A stretch of DNA of 10,004 bases from Planctomycetota bacterium (GCA_021826605.1 JAKAZF010000055.1:1-10004), one strand, 5' to 3'. Numbered from the stretch's first letter, positions 1-7,683 are shown. The notes: generated by a model not told the origin, from the letters alone. A program made the numbers and translations.

Positions 1-2
1 CC

Positions 3-464
3 GTTGGTGATCTGGTCATTGATACAAATTCGACCGATGCGGAGCGTGTGGCGGAGTTCATGAACGCCATGTCCAGCCAGCGCCGCGTTCGCGTCGGAGC
101 GATTCATACCGCCAAGGAACTGGTCGGATCAGCGACAGCAAAAAAGCAGCTTTACAAAGAAACCAATGCCATTGCCGTCGACATGGAGAACGCCTATACC
201 CGCCAATTGGCGGAGCGGCGAAAGGTGCCATGGCTGGGGATTCGGGCCATAAGTGATACCGCGTTTGAAAATATTTCTTCAAAAGTAATCCATTTTGTGG
301 ATGGATCGGGTACCGTGCGGCCATGGGATCTGACCTTGAGCCTGGCCAGAAAGCCCATGCTTATACCGCAACTGATTCGCCTGGGGCGAAATACGCAGTC
401 CGCAACCCGGCATCTGTCGGAGGCTATCGGAGCGGTTATCCGCAGCGGCTGGCCATTCCAATAA
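3..464 (+). CDS. Nucleoside phosphorylase/nucleosidase superfamily protein, C-terminal part (5' end outside window)
   Basis: Only the last ~153 residues are present. The frame is open to the left edge, so the GTG at 48 is an internal codon and not the start. Seen: a motif AVDMENA encoded at 174-194, then VPWLGIRAISDTA, with the Asp codon at 255-257. In the MTA/SAH nucleosidase and purine phosphorylase superfamily (PNP_UDP_1), the Met-Glu pair binds the ribose and the Asp of the RAISD-type motif acts on the purine base, so the catalytic core looks intact. The C-terminal tail (LARKPMLIPQLIRLGRN, then an Ala/Leu helix) resembles bacterial phosphorylase-like proteins that include the hopanoid-associated HpnG group. 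Substrate cannot be assigned from this fragment: it could be MTA/SAH, another nucleoside, or adenosylhopane. It converges on the 471-2807 gene with a 6-bp gap. I see no convincing terminator; a small GCGG-ttat-CCGC hairpin at 432-443 has no T-run. Superfamily call is firm; subfamily is weak. Confidence 0.8.
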   Translation, partial: VGDLVIDTNSTDAERVAEFMNAMSSQRRVRVGAIHTAKELVGSATAKKQLYKETNAIAVDMENAYTRQLAERRKVPWLGIRAISDTAFENISSKVIHFVDGSGTVRPWDLTLSLARKPMLIPQLIRLGRNTQSATRHLSEAIGAVIRSGWPFQ

Positions 465-470
465 AACCAT

Positions 471-2807
471 TTAGGGGGCGTGCTTCACGGCATATTCCAG
501 AACATTGTTAGCAAGCGCAACCGCTGATCTGGGCGTATAGCCCGAGATTCCCCAGGTTTTTATGCCCAGAATTCCGGATGTAACATCATCGGGAGAAAAG
601 ACCAGCACCCATCTTCCAGCATGTTTGATGCCCAGAAATTCCGGTTTATCTTTAGCGCCATAGACATCGATGTAATAGCGGCGGTAACGCACGTGTTTAA
701 TATCCGTTCCACCCGGCATGGTGCCACGATAAATCGAGCAGTTTTGCGGCAATTTACTTAGCACAGATTTCGGATACAACTTGAGCGCCAACGATGAGAA
801 GGCGTCGGTAAATTGCTGATGACCTCCTGCCGCGTCGCCAAACAGCATACCTCCCTGATTCAGATATTTCCGCAGGGCTGCAATCTGGGCGGCGGTAAAA
901 GCAACTTTTCCCGTTCCTGTCATGTCCAAGAGTGGCGTTCTGCGAATGTTGAGTTGGTCGAGGCTGACGGTGGAAATATTGATTTGGGTTTGCGCATTTG
1001 CACGGGCCAATAATGCCATCCGCGGCCACGCCCCCGGTTCGGGATTCCAATTACCGTTATATTTCAACCGCCCCACCGCAAGCGTGCGGGCGGGCGCAGT
1101 TGTCACGGTTGGTAGTATCGGTGAATGCAATCGGTCCGCAAGGTAGCCCTTGCCGGTGGCGTATAAATACAGGTTCATCGGAAATTCCCAGAATTTCTTT
1201 TGGGCAAAAGCCCGGCGTTCCCAGACGGCTCCGATGTCGCCGGGACTGATGATCCACACATCCCGCACACCGTTGGAAATAGCGAGCATATTAAAATACA
1301 TGTGATACCACGGCTGCATGGTCAACAACATGCTTTTGGCGGTCAGACGATGAAAAGTATATTTATTGTCCATGACTTCCCGACCATATTTCAGCATGGC
1401 TCTCTGGAATTTCAGCGAGGCACCATCCGGGGAACAAAATACCATTCCGCCGGCATCGATATAGGCCCGCAACTCGGCAAGCTGCTGCGAACTGAATTTG
1501 GGATCGGTATGTCCCGTAATGATCAGAATTGGAGAAGTAAGCCAGCTACTTACCGGCGATTGGAAATTCACCACTTGCCAATTCAGTGGCGTTTCAGAGT
1601 TCGTGCTGATCCAGGAAGTGACATTGGCAACATCGCGTTGTCGGATGTTCCATTGGCCGTAGAAGCTCTTGTTATATTGCAGCTTGTTCATGAACACCGG
1701 ATTTAGGCCGCGATCCAGGATCAGCAGTGCATACGCTGTTGCGATAACAGAGGCGAAGCTGTTATGCGGAGGGGAAATTTTTGGATTGGGATTGAAGTAT
1801 GTGACAAAATCAGCGGACCAGGAGCCGTCGGAATTCTGCGTAGCCAGAAGGGTTTTCACATAATCATGGTACCAGTTATGGCCGCCGAAATATTGCAGGC
1901 CCGAGGCCAGACCCACGCGTTCATAACAATACATGGCATATTGGTTCGTGGTTCCTGGATTAAAATTTTTGTTGATCCAGTGCAGTCCCGCCAGAATATT
2001 GCGATCCACAACAGGATGAATTCCAACATGTTGCGCCCCGACAAATTCATCACTGATCAGCAGGCTTGCCACGCCCGCGGGAGTAAAAGTCTCCATGCGA
2101 CCCGGTAATTGGGCGGTAATAGAAGGCGTTCGCGTCTGCCCCAGATAACCCCACGATCCATTAATAAATTGCCCGCGCCGCCAATGCGACGCAGATTCAA
2201 GCCAATAGCGGGCGGGAATGGGCAGCCCGGTGTGCGCTGCAGCCCACATACCCAGCACCGCATATTGTGTATTGGAGTTATCACACCAGTCAGATTCCCC
2301 GGTGGGAAAGCGCTTGGCATACGCCGGTGTGCCCCAGGCATAGGCGTACCCACCGCCTCGGTGCATGCTGCGAAACAGATAATTGGCGTCCCAACGTAGT
2401 GTCGCGTTGTAGGTCTTTCGCCGTGGTAATAAGGCCAGTGCATTAGCCTGAAATGATGCGGCGTAAGTTGTATTGTTCCGATGTGATACCAGAAATGCAA
2501 TGGACTGTTTCATCGGAGATTTGAAAATATACAGTCGTTCAAGCTTTAAACTCTGCTCAACATCCAGCAAAGACTCTACCACCAACGCCGTTTCTCCCAG
2601 ATATTCCTGCGAACCGGACCGTGTCCCCTGTTCCCAGAATGTTTTGGGATTTCGCTGGGAGAGCAGGTAATCAACACCGCGCTTAATCGCTGAAATCACT
2701 CGGGAACTCGACCCATCGGTATCCGCCCGGGCGATCCGCGCCGGAATGTTCGCGGCAACACACACGACGACAAACACCCATGCAAACTTACGTAGAGTGG
2801 AAAGCAT
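471..2807 (-). CDS. Secreted protein: alpha/alpha-toroid (prenyltransferase/squalene-oxidase-like) domain plus two DUF4159-type domains
   Basis: 778 residues. The ATG is at 2807-2805, with AGGAG (minus strand, 2822-2818) ten bases upstream. Residues 1-28 are a signal peptide: short basic start, hydrophobic VFVVVCVAA core, ARA before Asp29. Residues ~34-370 form helical repeats with QW-like motifs (QFINGSWGY 213-221, DNSNTQYAVLGMWAA 176-190, QNSDGSW 324-330), typical of a prenyltransferase/squalene-oxidase-like toroid. No DXDD cyclase motif is seen, so cyclase activity is unlikely. Residues ~575-775 match DUF4159: GRLKYNGNWNP at 579-589, the LLDMTGTG strand at 626-633, and the LRKYLNQGGMLFGD helix-loop at 645-658. 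Residues ~380-560 look like a diverged second copy (LIITGHTDPKFS 428-439, LRAYIDAGGMVFCSPDG 446-462). Function is unknown. DUF4159 proteins are common in planctomycetes. Export suggests a periplasmic or extracytoplasmic role, perhaps binding a polymer or partner protein; that is inference. Confidence 0.88.
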   Translation of the reverse strand: MLSTLRKFAWVFVVVCVAANIPARIARADTDGSSSRVISAIKRGVDYLLSQRNPKTFWEQGTRSGSQEYLGETALVVESLLDVEQSLKLERLYIFKSPMKQSIAFLVSHRNNTTYAASFQANALALLPRRKTYNATLRWDANYLFRSMHRGGGYAYAWGTPAYAKRFPTGESDWCDNSNTQYAVLGMWAAAHTGLPIPARYWLESASHWRRGQFINGSWGYLGQTRTPSITAQLPGRMETFTPAGVASLLISDEFVGAQHVGIHPVVDRNILAGLHWINKNFNPGTTNQYAMYCYERVGLASGLQYFGGHNWYHDYVKTLLATQNSDGSWSADFVTYFNPNPKISPPHNSFASVIATAYALLILDRGLNPVFMNKLQYNKSFYGQWNIRQRDVANVTSWISTNSETPLNWQVVNFQSPVSSWLTSPILIITGHTDPKFSSQQLAELRAYIDAGGMVFCSPDGASLKFQRAMLKYGREVMDNKYTFHRLTAKSMLLTMQPWYHMYFNMLAISNGVRDVWIISPGDIGAVWERRAFAQKKFWEFPMNLYLYATGKGYLADRLHSPILPTVTTAPARTLAVGRLKYNGNWNPEPGAWPRMALLARANAQTQINISTVSLDQLNIRRTPLLDMTGTGKVAFTAAQIAALRKYLNQGGMLFGDAAGGHQQFTDAFSSLALKLYPKSVLSKLPQNCSIYRGTMPGGTDIKHVRYRRYYIDVYGAKDKPEFLGIKHAGRWVLVFSPDDVTSGILGIKTWGISGYTPRSAVALANNVLEYAVKHAP

Positions 2808-2930
2808 ATTTTGGTAACTCCTGAATGCTTCTCCGGCAGCGCCACGGCGGGTTGTTCGGCGGGAGACTACCTCCGATTCTAACCGAAACGCCCGGCCTCC
2901 TGCCAGTCATGCTGAATCGCATCAGTCATT

Positions 2931-2957
2931 TTGCCAATTCGCCATATACGGTATACT
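2931..2957 (+). promoter_or_regulatory. Candidate smc promoter with overlapping small dyad
   Basis: TTGCCA at 2931-2936 (5 of 6 to the sigma-70 -35) and TATACT at 2952-2957 (-10-like) are separated by 15 bp, slightly short of the usual 16-18. The -10 overlaps an 11-bp dyad, TATAC-g-GTATA, at 2945-2955. It would place the transcript start around 2964, about 88 bases before the chosen smc start. This is a match by eye only, and sigma consensus in this lineage may differ. Confidence 0.3.
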
Positions 2958-3036
2958 GGTGCACTAATGACACTACTGCTGGTGTGCTATGACGGATTGC
3001 GCGTCAGCCACGCAGGAAAGTGCTTGTGCAAGACAC

Positions 3037-3042
3037 GGAGGT
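3037..3042 (+). promoter_or_regulatory. Ribosome binding site that decides the smc start
   Basis: GGAGGT lies nine bases upstream of the ATG at 3052. The alternative in-frame ATG at 2989 has no comparable Shine-Dalgarno. It would also add 21 residues (starting MTDCASATQE) in front of the MKLLSLELSGFKSF sequence that normally begins SMC proteins. Start 3052 is therefore preferred. Confidence 0.75.
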
Positions 3043-3051
3043 CCGGCTGCC

Positions 3052-6000
3052 ATGAAACTGCTATCGCTGGAACTATCAGGATTTAAATCTTTCGCCGATA
3101 CCACGATCCTTAAATTTGATGACGGCATAACCGGAATCGTCGGTCCCAACGGCTGCGGTAAATCCAATGTCATGGATGCCGTCAAATGGGTGCTGGGGGA
3201 AATGTCCGCGAAAAGTCTACGCGGCGAAGCCATGCTGGATGTCATTTTTAACGGTTCATCCACGCGCAAGCCCATGGGTATGGCCGAGGTTTCGCTGCTA
3301 TTTAGCAATGAAGACCGACGCTTGCCCGTGGAAGACCCCGAAGTAAAAATCACCCGGCGGCTTTATCGGGACGCCACATCGGAATATCTTGTCAATAACC
3401 GCACGGTTCGCCTTAAGGATATTCGGGAGATGTTTCTGGATACCGGCATCGGAGTGGATGCGTATTCCTTAATTGAACAGGGGAAAATTTCCGTCCTGCT
3501 GGAATCCAATAATATTGACCGTCGTGAAATATTTGAAGAGGCCGCGGGCATATCGCGATTTAAAGCGCGCAAAAAAGAAACGCTGCGCCGCCTGGAACGC
3601 ACGGATCAGAATCTGGCGCAAACTCAACTGGTGTTGCAGGAAGTGGAACGGCAACTGCGCAGCGTGAAAGTGCAGGCCGGACGAGCCAAAAGTTATCAGG
3701 AATATTCCACGCGCGTTGATGAATTGCGACGCATGCACAGTCTGCACGAATACGATCAACTGCATCGGCGGCTTTCCGAAGTCAGCAGTCAAAGAAGCGA
3801 CGTGACCGATGCGCTGGCCGGGCAGAAACGCGAAATTGAGGAATTCCGCCGGCGGCAACAGGATATGCAGTTGGAAATTGATGCATTGCAGGAAGCCGTG
3901 CGCGATGCGGAGCGAGAATTATCGGCTCTGGAAAGTCGGCGACAAACGGCTGTACAGCAGTCTCAATTTGCGAAGCAGCAGGGCCGCGAGCTTGCCGAAC
4001 AACAGCAATCCATGACCCGGCGCGGCCAGGACGTGCAAAAGCGGCAGGAGGAATTGGCGGCTTTAATTCAACAGCGTCAAGGTGATGTAACAAAAATAGA
4101 ACAATTACTGGAAGATCGCCAGCGTGAATTGGCACAAGCGCAAAATATTCAGCAGACCGCGGCACGGGAAACAGCGGAGCTTAATCATAAACTGGAAGCG
4201 GAAAAATCCGGGGCTGTTGAACTCCTTCGGGAATCCGCACGGGTGCAAAGTCAGGTCAACGCCCTGCAGGTGCGCCTTGAGAATCTGGGCAAACAGGCGG
4301 AACGAATCGCCGGACAGAAAAGCCAGCTAACGTCGCGCGTGGATGAACTGGCCCAGCAGGCCGAGGGACTCCAGCAGCAACGACAGGAATTGACTACACA
4401 GATTCAGGCCCTTCGATCACATATAGAGACAGTCCGCGGGCATCAGCAGGCCAATAATCAAAAGCTTTCGGACTTGCTGACCCAGTTGGGGAAAAAACGC
4501 GAAGCGCGCAGCGGCCTGCAGAGTCGGCAGGCGGTGCTGGAGGATTTGCAACGCCGTCGCGAGGGCGTATCTGATGCGGTACGGGAAGTACTGAAAGTCC
4601 GGGATGCGGGTAAAGGATTCGCGTGCGTCAAGGCGATGGTAGGCGAATTATTTGAAGCGGATTTGGAAATTGCCCCGGTTGTGGAAGCAGCCCTTGGAGA
4701 GTTGCAAAACGCTTTGATTCTTGAAAAAACTTCTGATTTGCTTTCTGACAGTGAGGTCTGGAGTAAACAACCCGGTCGCATTACAACGATCTGTCTGGAC
4801 TCCCTGCCCGGTTACCGGGAGGACGGGAGTTTGCGAATCCCGGAGAATTCCACCGCCGTGCGTTTAATTGATCTCGTGCGCTATGCCCCGGAATATAAGG
4901 CCGCAGCGTTGCACCTGCTGGGACGGACGATTTTAGTTGATACCCTGACGGAAGCAGTGAGTTTGCGCGCCTGCGGGGGCCGCAGTTATCGATTTGTCAC
5001 GCGCCGGGGCGAAGTGGTGCAAAGCGACGGCCTGATGCAGCTCGGTGATCTGTCGCGCAAAGTTGGGGCCATTACCCGGCGGGGCGAGCTGAATCGCCTG
5101 GCGGAAGAGTTGCTGCGCGTTAGCGAAGAAATTAATGCGCTGGCCGAACAAAGCGGACAATGTGATCAGAATGGCAAAGCACTGGCGGCGGACCAGCAGA
5201 ATCTGCGGGATCAGCTCCTGGCCCTTGAGACGCGCCACGCCCAGGCCAATGCGGCCTGGCAACAGAATCAACAGCTTGCTGATCGGACGAAAGGTGAAAT
5301 TCCAATTTTAGAAGCGGAGGCTGCGGGAATCGCCCGCCAATCTGCGGACTGTTTGCAGCAACACGCCCTGTTAACCGCGCGGGCAGCGGAATTAGATGCC
5401 AAATCGCTGGCGGCTGAAACGCTCGTGAAGCAATTGGATCAGCAGGTGCTGCATAACCGGCAGGAATTGGCGCGGGTTGCCGAGCAGGCCACAGCCTTGC
5501 GTGTCGCGGTTGGACAGACGCAGGAACAGCGGGCATCACACGTGCGGGAGCTACTGGCCGCCCGGCAGAATCATCAGGAAACGCTGCGACAGGTCCAGAA
5601 TATCAGTGAGGAAATTTCCGCGTTGGACCGGCGCATAAAGGAAACCGAAGAAAGCGGCCGGCGGGCCGCCGAAACGGCTGCTGATCTGGAACAAAATTGC
5701 GGCCAGGCAAGAAATCTTGTCTCGGAAAGCAGCACGCGCCTGGCGGCAGTGCGGCAAGCCGCCGGCGAGGCCAATAATTCCATGATAGAAGTAACGCGCA
5801 GTGCTGATGAACTGGGGCGACAGGAACACGAATTATCCTTGGCGGAAAATGAAGTCAGCGTTCGACTGGAAACACTGGTCGAACGGGCGGGCGAAGAATT
5901 GCAGGTAAACCTGGTAGAAGCGCACAGCGGCTATCAGGAGCCGACAGAGACCAACTGGGAGGCCATCACCGCTGAAATTTCGGACCTCAAAGGCCGGATG

Positions 6001-6663
6001 GCCCGACTGGGCAACGTGAATCTGGATGCGGTCAACGAATTGGCGGAATTGGAAAAGCGTCAGGAATTTCTATCCACGCAAATTGCCGACATCTTGGATG
6101 CTAAAAAGCAACTGGAGGAACTGATTGCCAAAATCAACGAAGATTCCCGCCAGCGCTTTATTGATACCTTTGAAGCTGTACGCAAGGAATTCCATGAAAT
6201 TTTCCGCAAGCTCTTTGGCGGTGGAAAAGCCGATATTATTCTTGAAACCCCTGAAGATGTGCTGGAATCAGGTATTGATATTATGGCCCGGCCGCCGGGA
6301 AAAGAATTGCAGTCCATTTCCCTGCTATCGGGTGGTGAAAAGGCCATGACGGCCATTGCGCTGGTATTGGCGGTATTTAAAAGCAAGCCATCGCCGTTCT
6401 GCGTACTTGATGAAGTGGATGCGCCGCTGGATGAGGCGAATACCGGGCGATTCGCGGCAATTATCCAGGAATTCCTGGCCCACAGTCAATTCATCGTCAT
6501 TACCCACAACAAGCGCATGATGGCCACCGCCAATTTGCTGTATGGGATTACCATGCAGGAGCAGGGCGTAAGCAAACGGGTGGCGGTGCGGTTTGACGGT
6601 AAGCCTCAGTTGGACCGCCCCGCCGCTGAACCTGTGGCGGCCGGCGCTTCGGAAGCGGCGTGA
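3052..6663 (+). CDS. smc: Chromosome segregation/condensation ATPase SMC
   Basis: 1203 residues, close to the usual bacterial SMC length. The protein forms the rod-shaped dimer of the SMC-ScpAB complex that organises the nucleoid. In order: N-terminal ATPase head with GFKSF at 10-14 and Walker A GPNGCGKS at 31-38; Q-loop Gln143 in LIEQGKI; the EEAAGISRFKARKKE motif from about 162; a long Gln/Glu/Arg-rich coiled coil (~170-510); the hinge (~515-665, around GKGFACVKAMVGELF); the returning coiled coil (~675-1010); the GNVNLDAVNEL motif near 990; the C-terminal head with signature LSGGEKA at 1092-1098; Walker B FCVLDEVDAPLDEAN with Asp1120-Glu1121; and a final ITHNKRMM segment. All ATPase residues are present, so it should be active. 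The end of the hinge has QLGD where many SMCs have a TGG-like turn. A ~20-residue Ala/Pro tail follows the last conserved block. coaE starts 14 bp downstream; ScpA and ScpB are not in the window. Confidence 0.97.
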   Translation: MKLLSLELSGFKSFADTTILKFDDGITGIVGPNGCGKSNVMDAVKWVLGEMSAKSLRGEAMLDVIFNGSSTRKPMGMAEVSLLFSNEDRRLPVEDPEVKITRRLYRDATSEYLVNNRTVRLKDIREMFLDTGIGVDAYSLIEQGKISVLLESNNIDRREIFEEAAGISRFKARKKETLRRLERTDQNLAQTQLVLQEVERQLRSVKVQAGRAKSYQEYSTRVDELRRMHSLHEYDQLHRRLSEVSSQRSDVTDALAGQKREIEEFRRRQQDMQLEIDALQEAVRDAERELSALESRRQTAVQQSQFAKQQGRELAEQQQSMTRRGQDVQKRQEELAALIQQRQGDVTKIEQLLEDRQRELAQAQNIQQTAARETAELNHKLEAEKSGAVELLRESARVQSQVNALQVRLENLGKQAERIAGQKSQLTSRVDELAQQAEGLQQQRQELTTQIQALRSHIETVRGHQQANNQKLSDLLTQLGKKREARSGLQSRQAVLEDLQRRREGVSDAVREVLKVRDAGKGFACVKAMVGELFEADLEIAPVVEAALGELQNALILEKTSDLLSDSEVWSKQPGRITTICLDSLPGYREDGSLRIPENSTAVRLIDLVRYAPEYKAAALHLLGRTILVDTLTEAVSLRACGGRSYRFVTRRGEVVQSDGLMQLGDLSRKVGAITRRGELNRLAEELLRVSEEINALAEQSGQCDQNGKALAADQQNLRDQLLALETRHAQANAAWQQNQQLADRTKGEIPILEAEAAGIARQSADCLQQHALLTARAAELDAKSLAAETLVKQLDQQVLHNRQELARVAEQATALRVAVGQTQEQRASHVRELLAARQNHQETLRQVQNISEEISALDRRIKETEESGRRAAETAADLEQNCGQARNLVSESSTRLAAVRQAAGEANNSMIEVTRSADELGRQEHELSLAENEVSVRLETLVERAGEELQVNLVEAHSGYQEPTETNWEAITAEISDLKGRMARLGNVNLDAVNELAELEKRQEFLSTQIADILDAKKQLEELIAKINEDSRQRFIDTFEAVRKEFHEIFRKLFGGGKADIILETPEDVLESGIDIMARPPGKELQSISLLSGGEKAMTAIALVLAVFKSKPSPFCVLDEVDAPLDEANTGRFAAIIQEFLAHSQFIVITHNKRMMATANLLYGITMQEQGVSKRVAVRFDGKPQLDRPAAEPVAAGASEAA

Positions 6664-6677
6664 AACGGAAGGTGGAC

Positions 6678-7340
6678 ATGGTAGAGACATCCGACGCGCG
6701 AAATGCTCCGGCGAAGTATCCCAAACCGATTATCGGCATCGTTGGGGGCATCGGTGCGGGTAAAAGTTCGGTGGCCCATGAACTGGAAAAAGCGGGATGT
6801 GTGGTTATTGATAGCGACCGCCTGGCGCATCAGGCATTAGATGAACCGGCCATACGTTCAGAACTGACAAAATGGTACGGTCCGGAAATTATTACACCAG
6901 CCGATAAAATTAACCGACGAAAACTAGGGTCCCTTGTTTTCCGCAATTCTGAAGAAATTAAGCGGCTTAACTCGCTGGTCCACCCCCGCGTGGAACAACT
7001 GCGGCATGAAATTATGGAACTGGTGCGCGGTAATGCTGCGGTTCCTGCGGTCGTGCTGGATTCACCGCTGTTATTGGAAAGTGGATTGTACCGCCAGTGC
7101 GATGCTATAATATTTTTAGATACTCCCGTGGGGATTCGGCGCAAACGTGTGATGGAAAGCCGAGGTTGGGACTCCGCCGAAGTGGCTCGACGAGAAAATT
7201 TTCAGGCACCACTGGACAAAAAGAGAGAAATAGCGGATCATATTATTTCCAACGGCGGGGAACCGGCGTTGCTGGGTAATCAAGTCCGCGAAGTTCTTAC
7301 CACGGTTTTAGCGAGATTTGGGCGGATTTATAAAGGATAG
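6678..7340 (+). CDS. coaE: Dephospho-CoA kinase
   Basis: 220 residues. The enzyme phosphorylates the ribose 3'-hydroxyl of dephospho-CoA with ATP, the last step of CoA synthesis, in the cytoplasm. Seen: P-loop GGIGAGKS at 23-30, the VVIDSDRLAHQAL substrate-side motif with Asp45 and Asp47, INRRKLGSLVF, LVHPRVEQLR, DSPLLLESGLY from Asp128, then IIFLDTP, the RRENFQAPLDKK lid region, and ADHIISNGG near the end. This is the full CoaE pattern. I chose the ATG at 6678 because AAGG of a GGAAGGTGG stretch ends five bases before it. The in-frame GTG at 6660 overlaps the smc stop and would add six residues. Even from 6678 there are ~17 residues before the P-loop strand, slightly longer than usual. The ribosome binding site lies just after the smc TGA, so the two genes look co-transcribed and probably translationally coupled. 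No functional link between SMC and CoaE is implied. Confidence 0.95.
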   Translation: MVETSDARNAPAKYPKPIIGIVGGIGAGKSSVAHELEKAGCVVIDSDRLAHQALDEPAIRSELTKWYGPEIITPADKINRRKLGSLVFRNSEEIKRLNSLVHPRVEQLRHEIMELVRGNAAVPAVVLDSPLLLESGLYRQCDAIIFLDTPVGIRRKRVMESRGWDSAEVARRENFQAPLDKKREIADHIISNGGEPALLGNQVREVLTTVLARFGRIYKG

Positions 7341-7425
7341 TGTTCGTCAGTAGCACCTTTTGGTGATTGGATTTATCGCCGGACGGTGCGGCAAGGGTGG
7401 AGTAAAAGAGCGGTCCTTCCTGTAG

Positions 7426-7454
7426 TTTTCCTCGAAGATGGCCGATAAGATAAT
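7426..7454 (+). promoter_or_regulatory. rho: Weak candidate rho promoter
   Basis: GATAAT at 7449-7454 matches the -10 consensus at 5 of 6 positions. TTTTCC at 7426-7431, 17 bp upstream, is a poor -35 (3 of 6). If used, the transcript would start near 7461 and carry a ~220-base leader containing all three strong inverted repeats. By-eye match only. Confidence 0.22.
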
Positions 7455-7471
7455 TAAAGGTACAGCACCCT

Positions 7472-7503
7472 GTTCGGGTTACTCCCGCAGCACGAACCCG
7501 AAC
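7472..7503 (+). promoter_or_regulatory. Leader hairpin 1 upstream of rho
   Basis: GTTCGGGTT at 7472-7480 and AACCCGAAC at 7495-7503 are perfect 9-bp inverted repeats with a 14-base loop. Inside it, CGGG 7475-7478 can instead pair with CCCG 7484-7487, giving a smaller alternative stem. The following bases (gcccctaag) contain no U-run, so it is not a classic intrinsic terminator. Its role in rho control is inference. Confidence 0.5.
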
Positions 7504-7525
7504 GCCCCTAAGTAACCTGGAATAC

Positions 7526-7546
7526 AACGGTGTCAGCCGGACCGTT
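7526..7546 (+). promoter_or_regulatory. Leader hairpin 2 upstream of rho
   Basis: AACGGT at 7526-7531 pairs perfectly with ACCGTT at 7541-7546 across a 9-base loop. The CGTTA at 7543-7547 could alternatively pair with TAACG at 7569-7573, so two exclusive folds are possible. The stems are short and could arise by chance. Confidence 0.35.
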
Positions 7547-7591
7547 AGACGTAATTTCGGCTTTATCGTAACGACTCAGTGCGGCATGTCA

Positions 7592-7631
7592 CATCAGGGA
7601 TTAGCAGCAGTTTAAGCCTCGCTCCCTGATG
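7592..7631 (+). promoter_or_regulatory. Leader hairpin 3 just upstream of the rho ribosome binding site
   Basis: CATCAGGGA at 7592-7600 and TCCCTGATG at 7623-7631 are perfect 9-bp inverted repeats with a 22-base loop. They end 40 bases before the AAGGAG of rho. There is no T-run behind it. Its place suggests a role in leader folding, RNA stability or Rho autoregulation (E. coli Rho represses its own gene by attenuation in the leader), but this is inference. Confidence 0.5.
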
Positions 7632-7683
7632 AGCGGAATAGTCCGCGGCAAACATACCTTGAAATTTACTAAGGAGAATAATT

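Larger units (their letters stand above)
2808..3051. promoter_or_regulatory. Divergent intergenic region between the secreted DUF4159 protein gene and smc
   Basis: This stretch separates two genes read in opposite directions, so it must carry both promoters or leaders. On the minus strand, a TAGAAT hexamer (plus 2881-2876) is a possible -10 for the leftward gene, but no good -35 sits at the right distance. Rightward elements are listed separately. The GC-rich part around 2830-2870 contains repeated GGCGGG words but no clear hairpin or operator. No RNA gene is recognisable. Confidence 0.35.
7341..7683 (+). other. Non-coding rho leader / coaE-rho intergenic region
   Basis: 343 bp with no credible gene on either strand. 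It begins with weak repeats, CACC-tttt-GGTG at 7354-7365 and GCCG/CGGC at 7378-7392. It then holds three stronger inverted repeats listed separately, and ends with a clear ribosome binding site, AAGGAG at 7671-7676, seven bases before the rho ATG. None of the hairpins is followed by a proper T-run, so they do not look like a terminator for smc-coaE. rho may be transcribed from a promoter here or by read-through from coaE. It resembles no riboswitch I can name. Confidence 0.6.

Noticed and set aside
432..470. Bidirectional terminator between the two convergent left-hand genes
   Set aside because: Only a 4-bp GCGG/CCGC hairpin, without a T-run in the right place on either strand.
1200..1706. 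168-codon open frame antisense to the DUF4159 gene
   Set aside because: It lies wholly within a well-supported gene on the other strand, and its translation has no recognisable domain.
2989..3051. Longer smc with ATG at 2989 (21 extra residues)
   Set aside because: No good ribosome binding site there, and the extra residues do not resemble SMC N-termini. ATG 3052 has GGAGGT nine bases upstream and gives the standard start.
6660..6677. GTG start for coaE overlapping the smc stop
   Set aside because: Possible, but ATG 6678 has the better-placed AAGG and still leaves an ample N-terminus before the P-loop.
7297..7527. 76-codon minus-strand frame in the coaE-rho gap
   Set aside because: No plausible ribosome binding site or family features seen, and it overlaps the end of coaE and the hairpin region.
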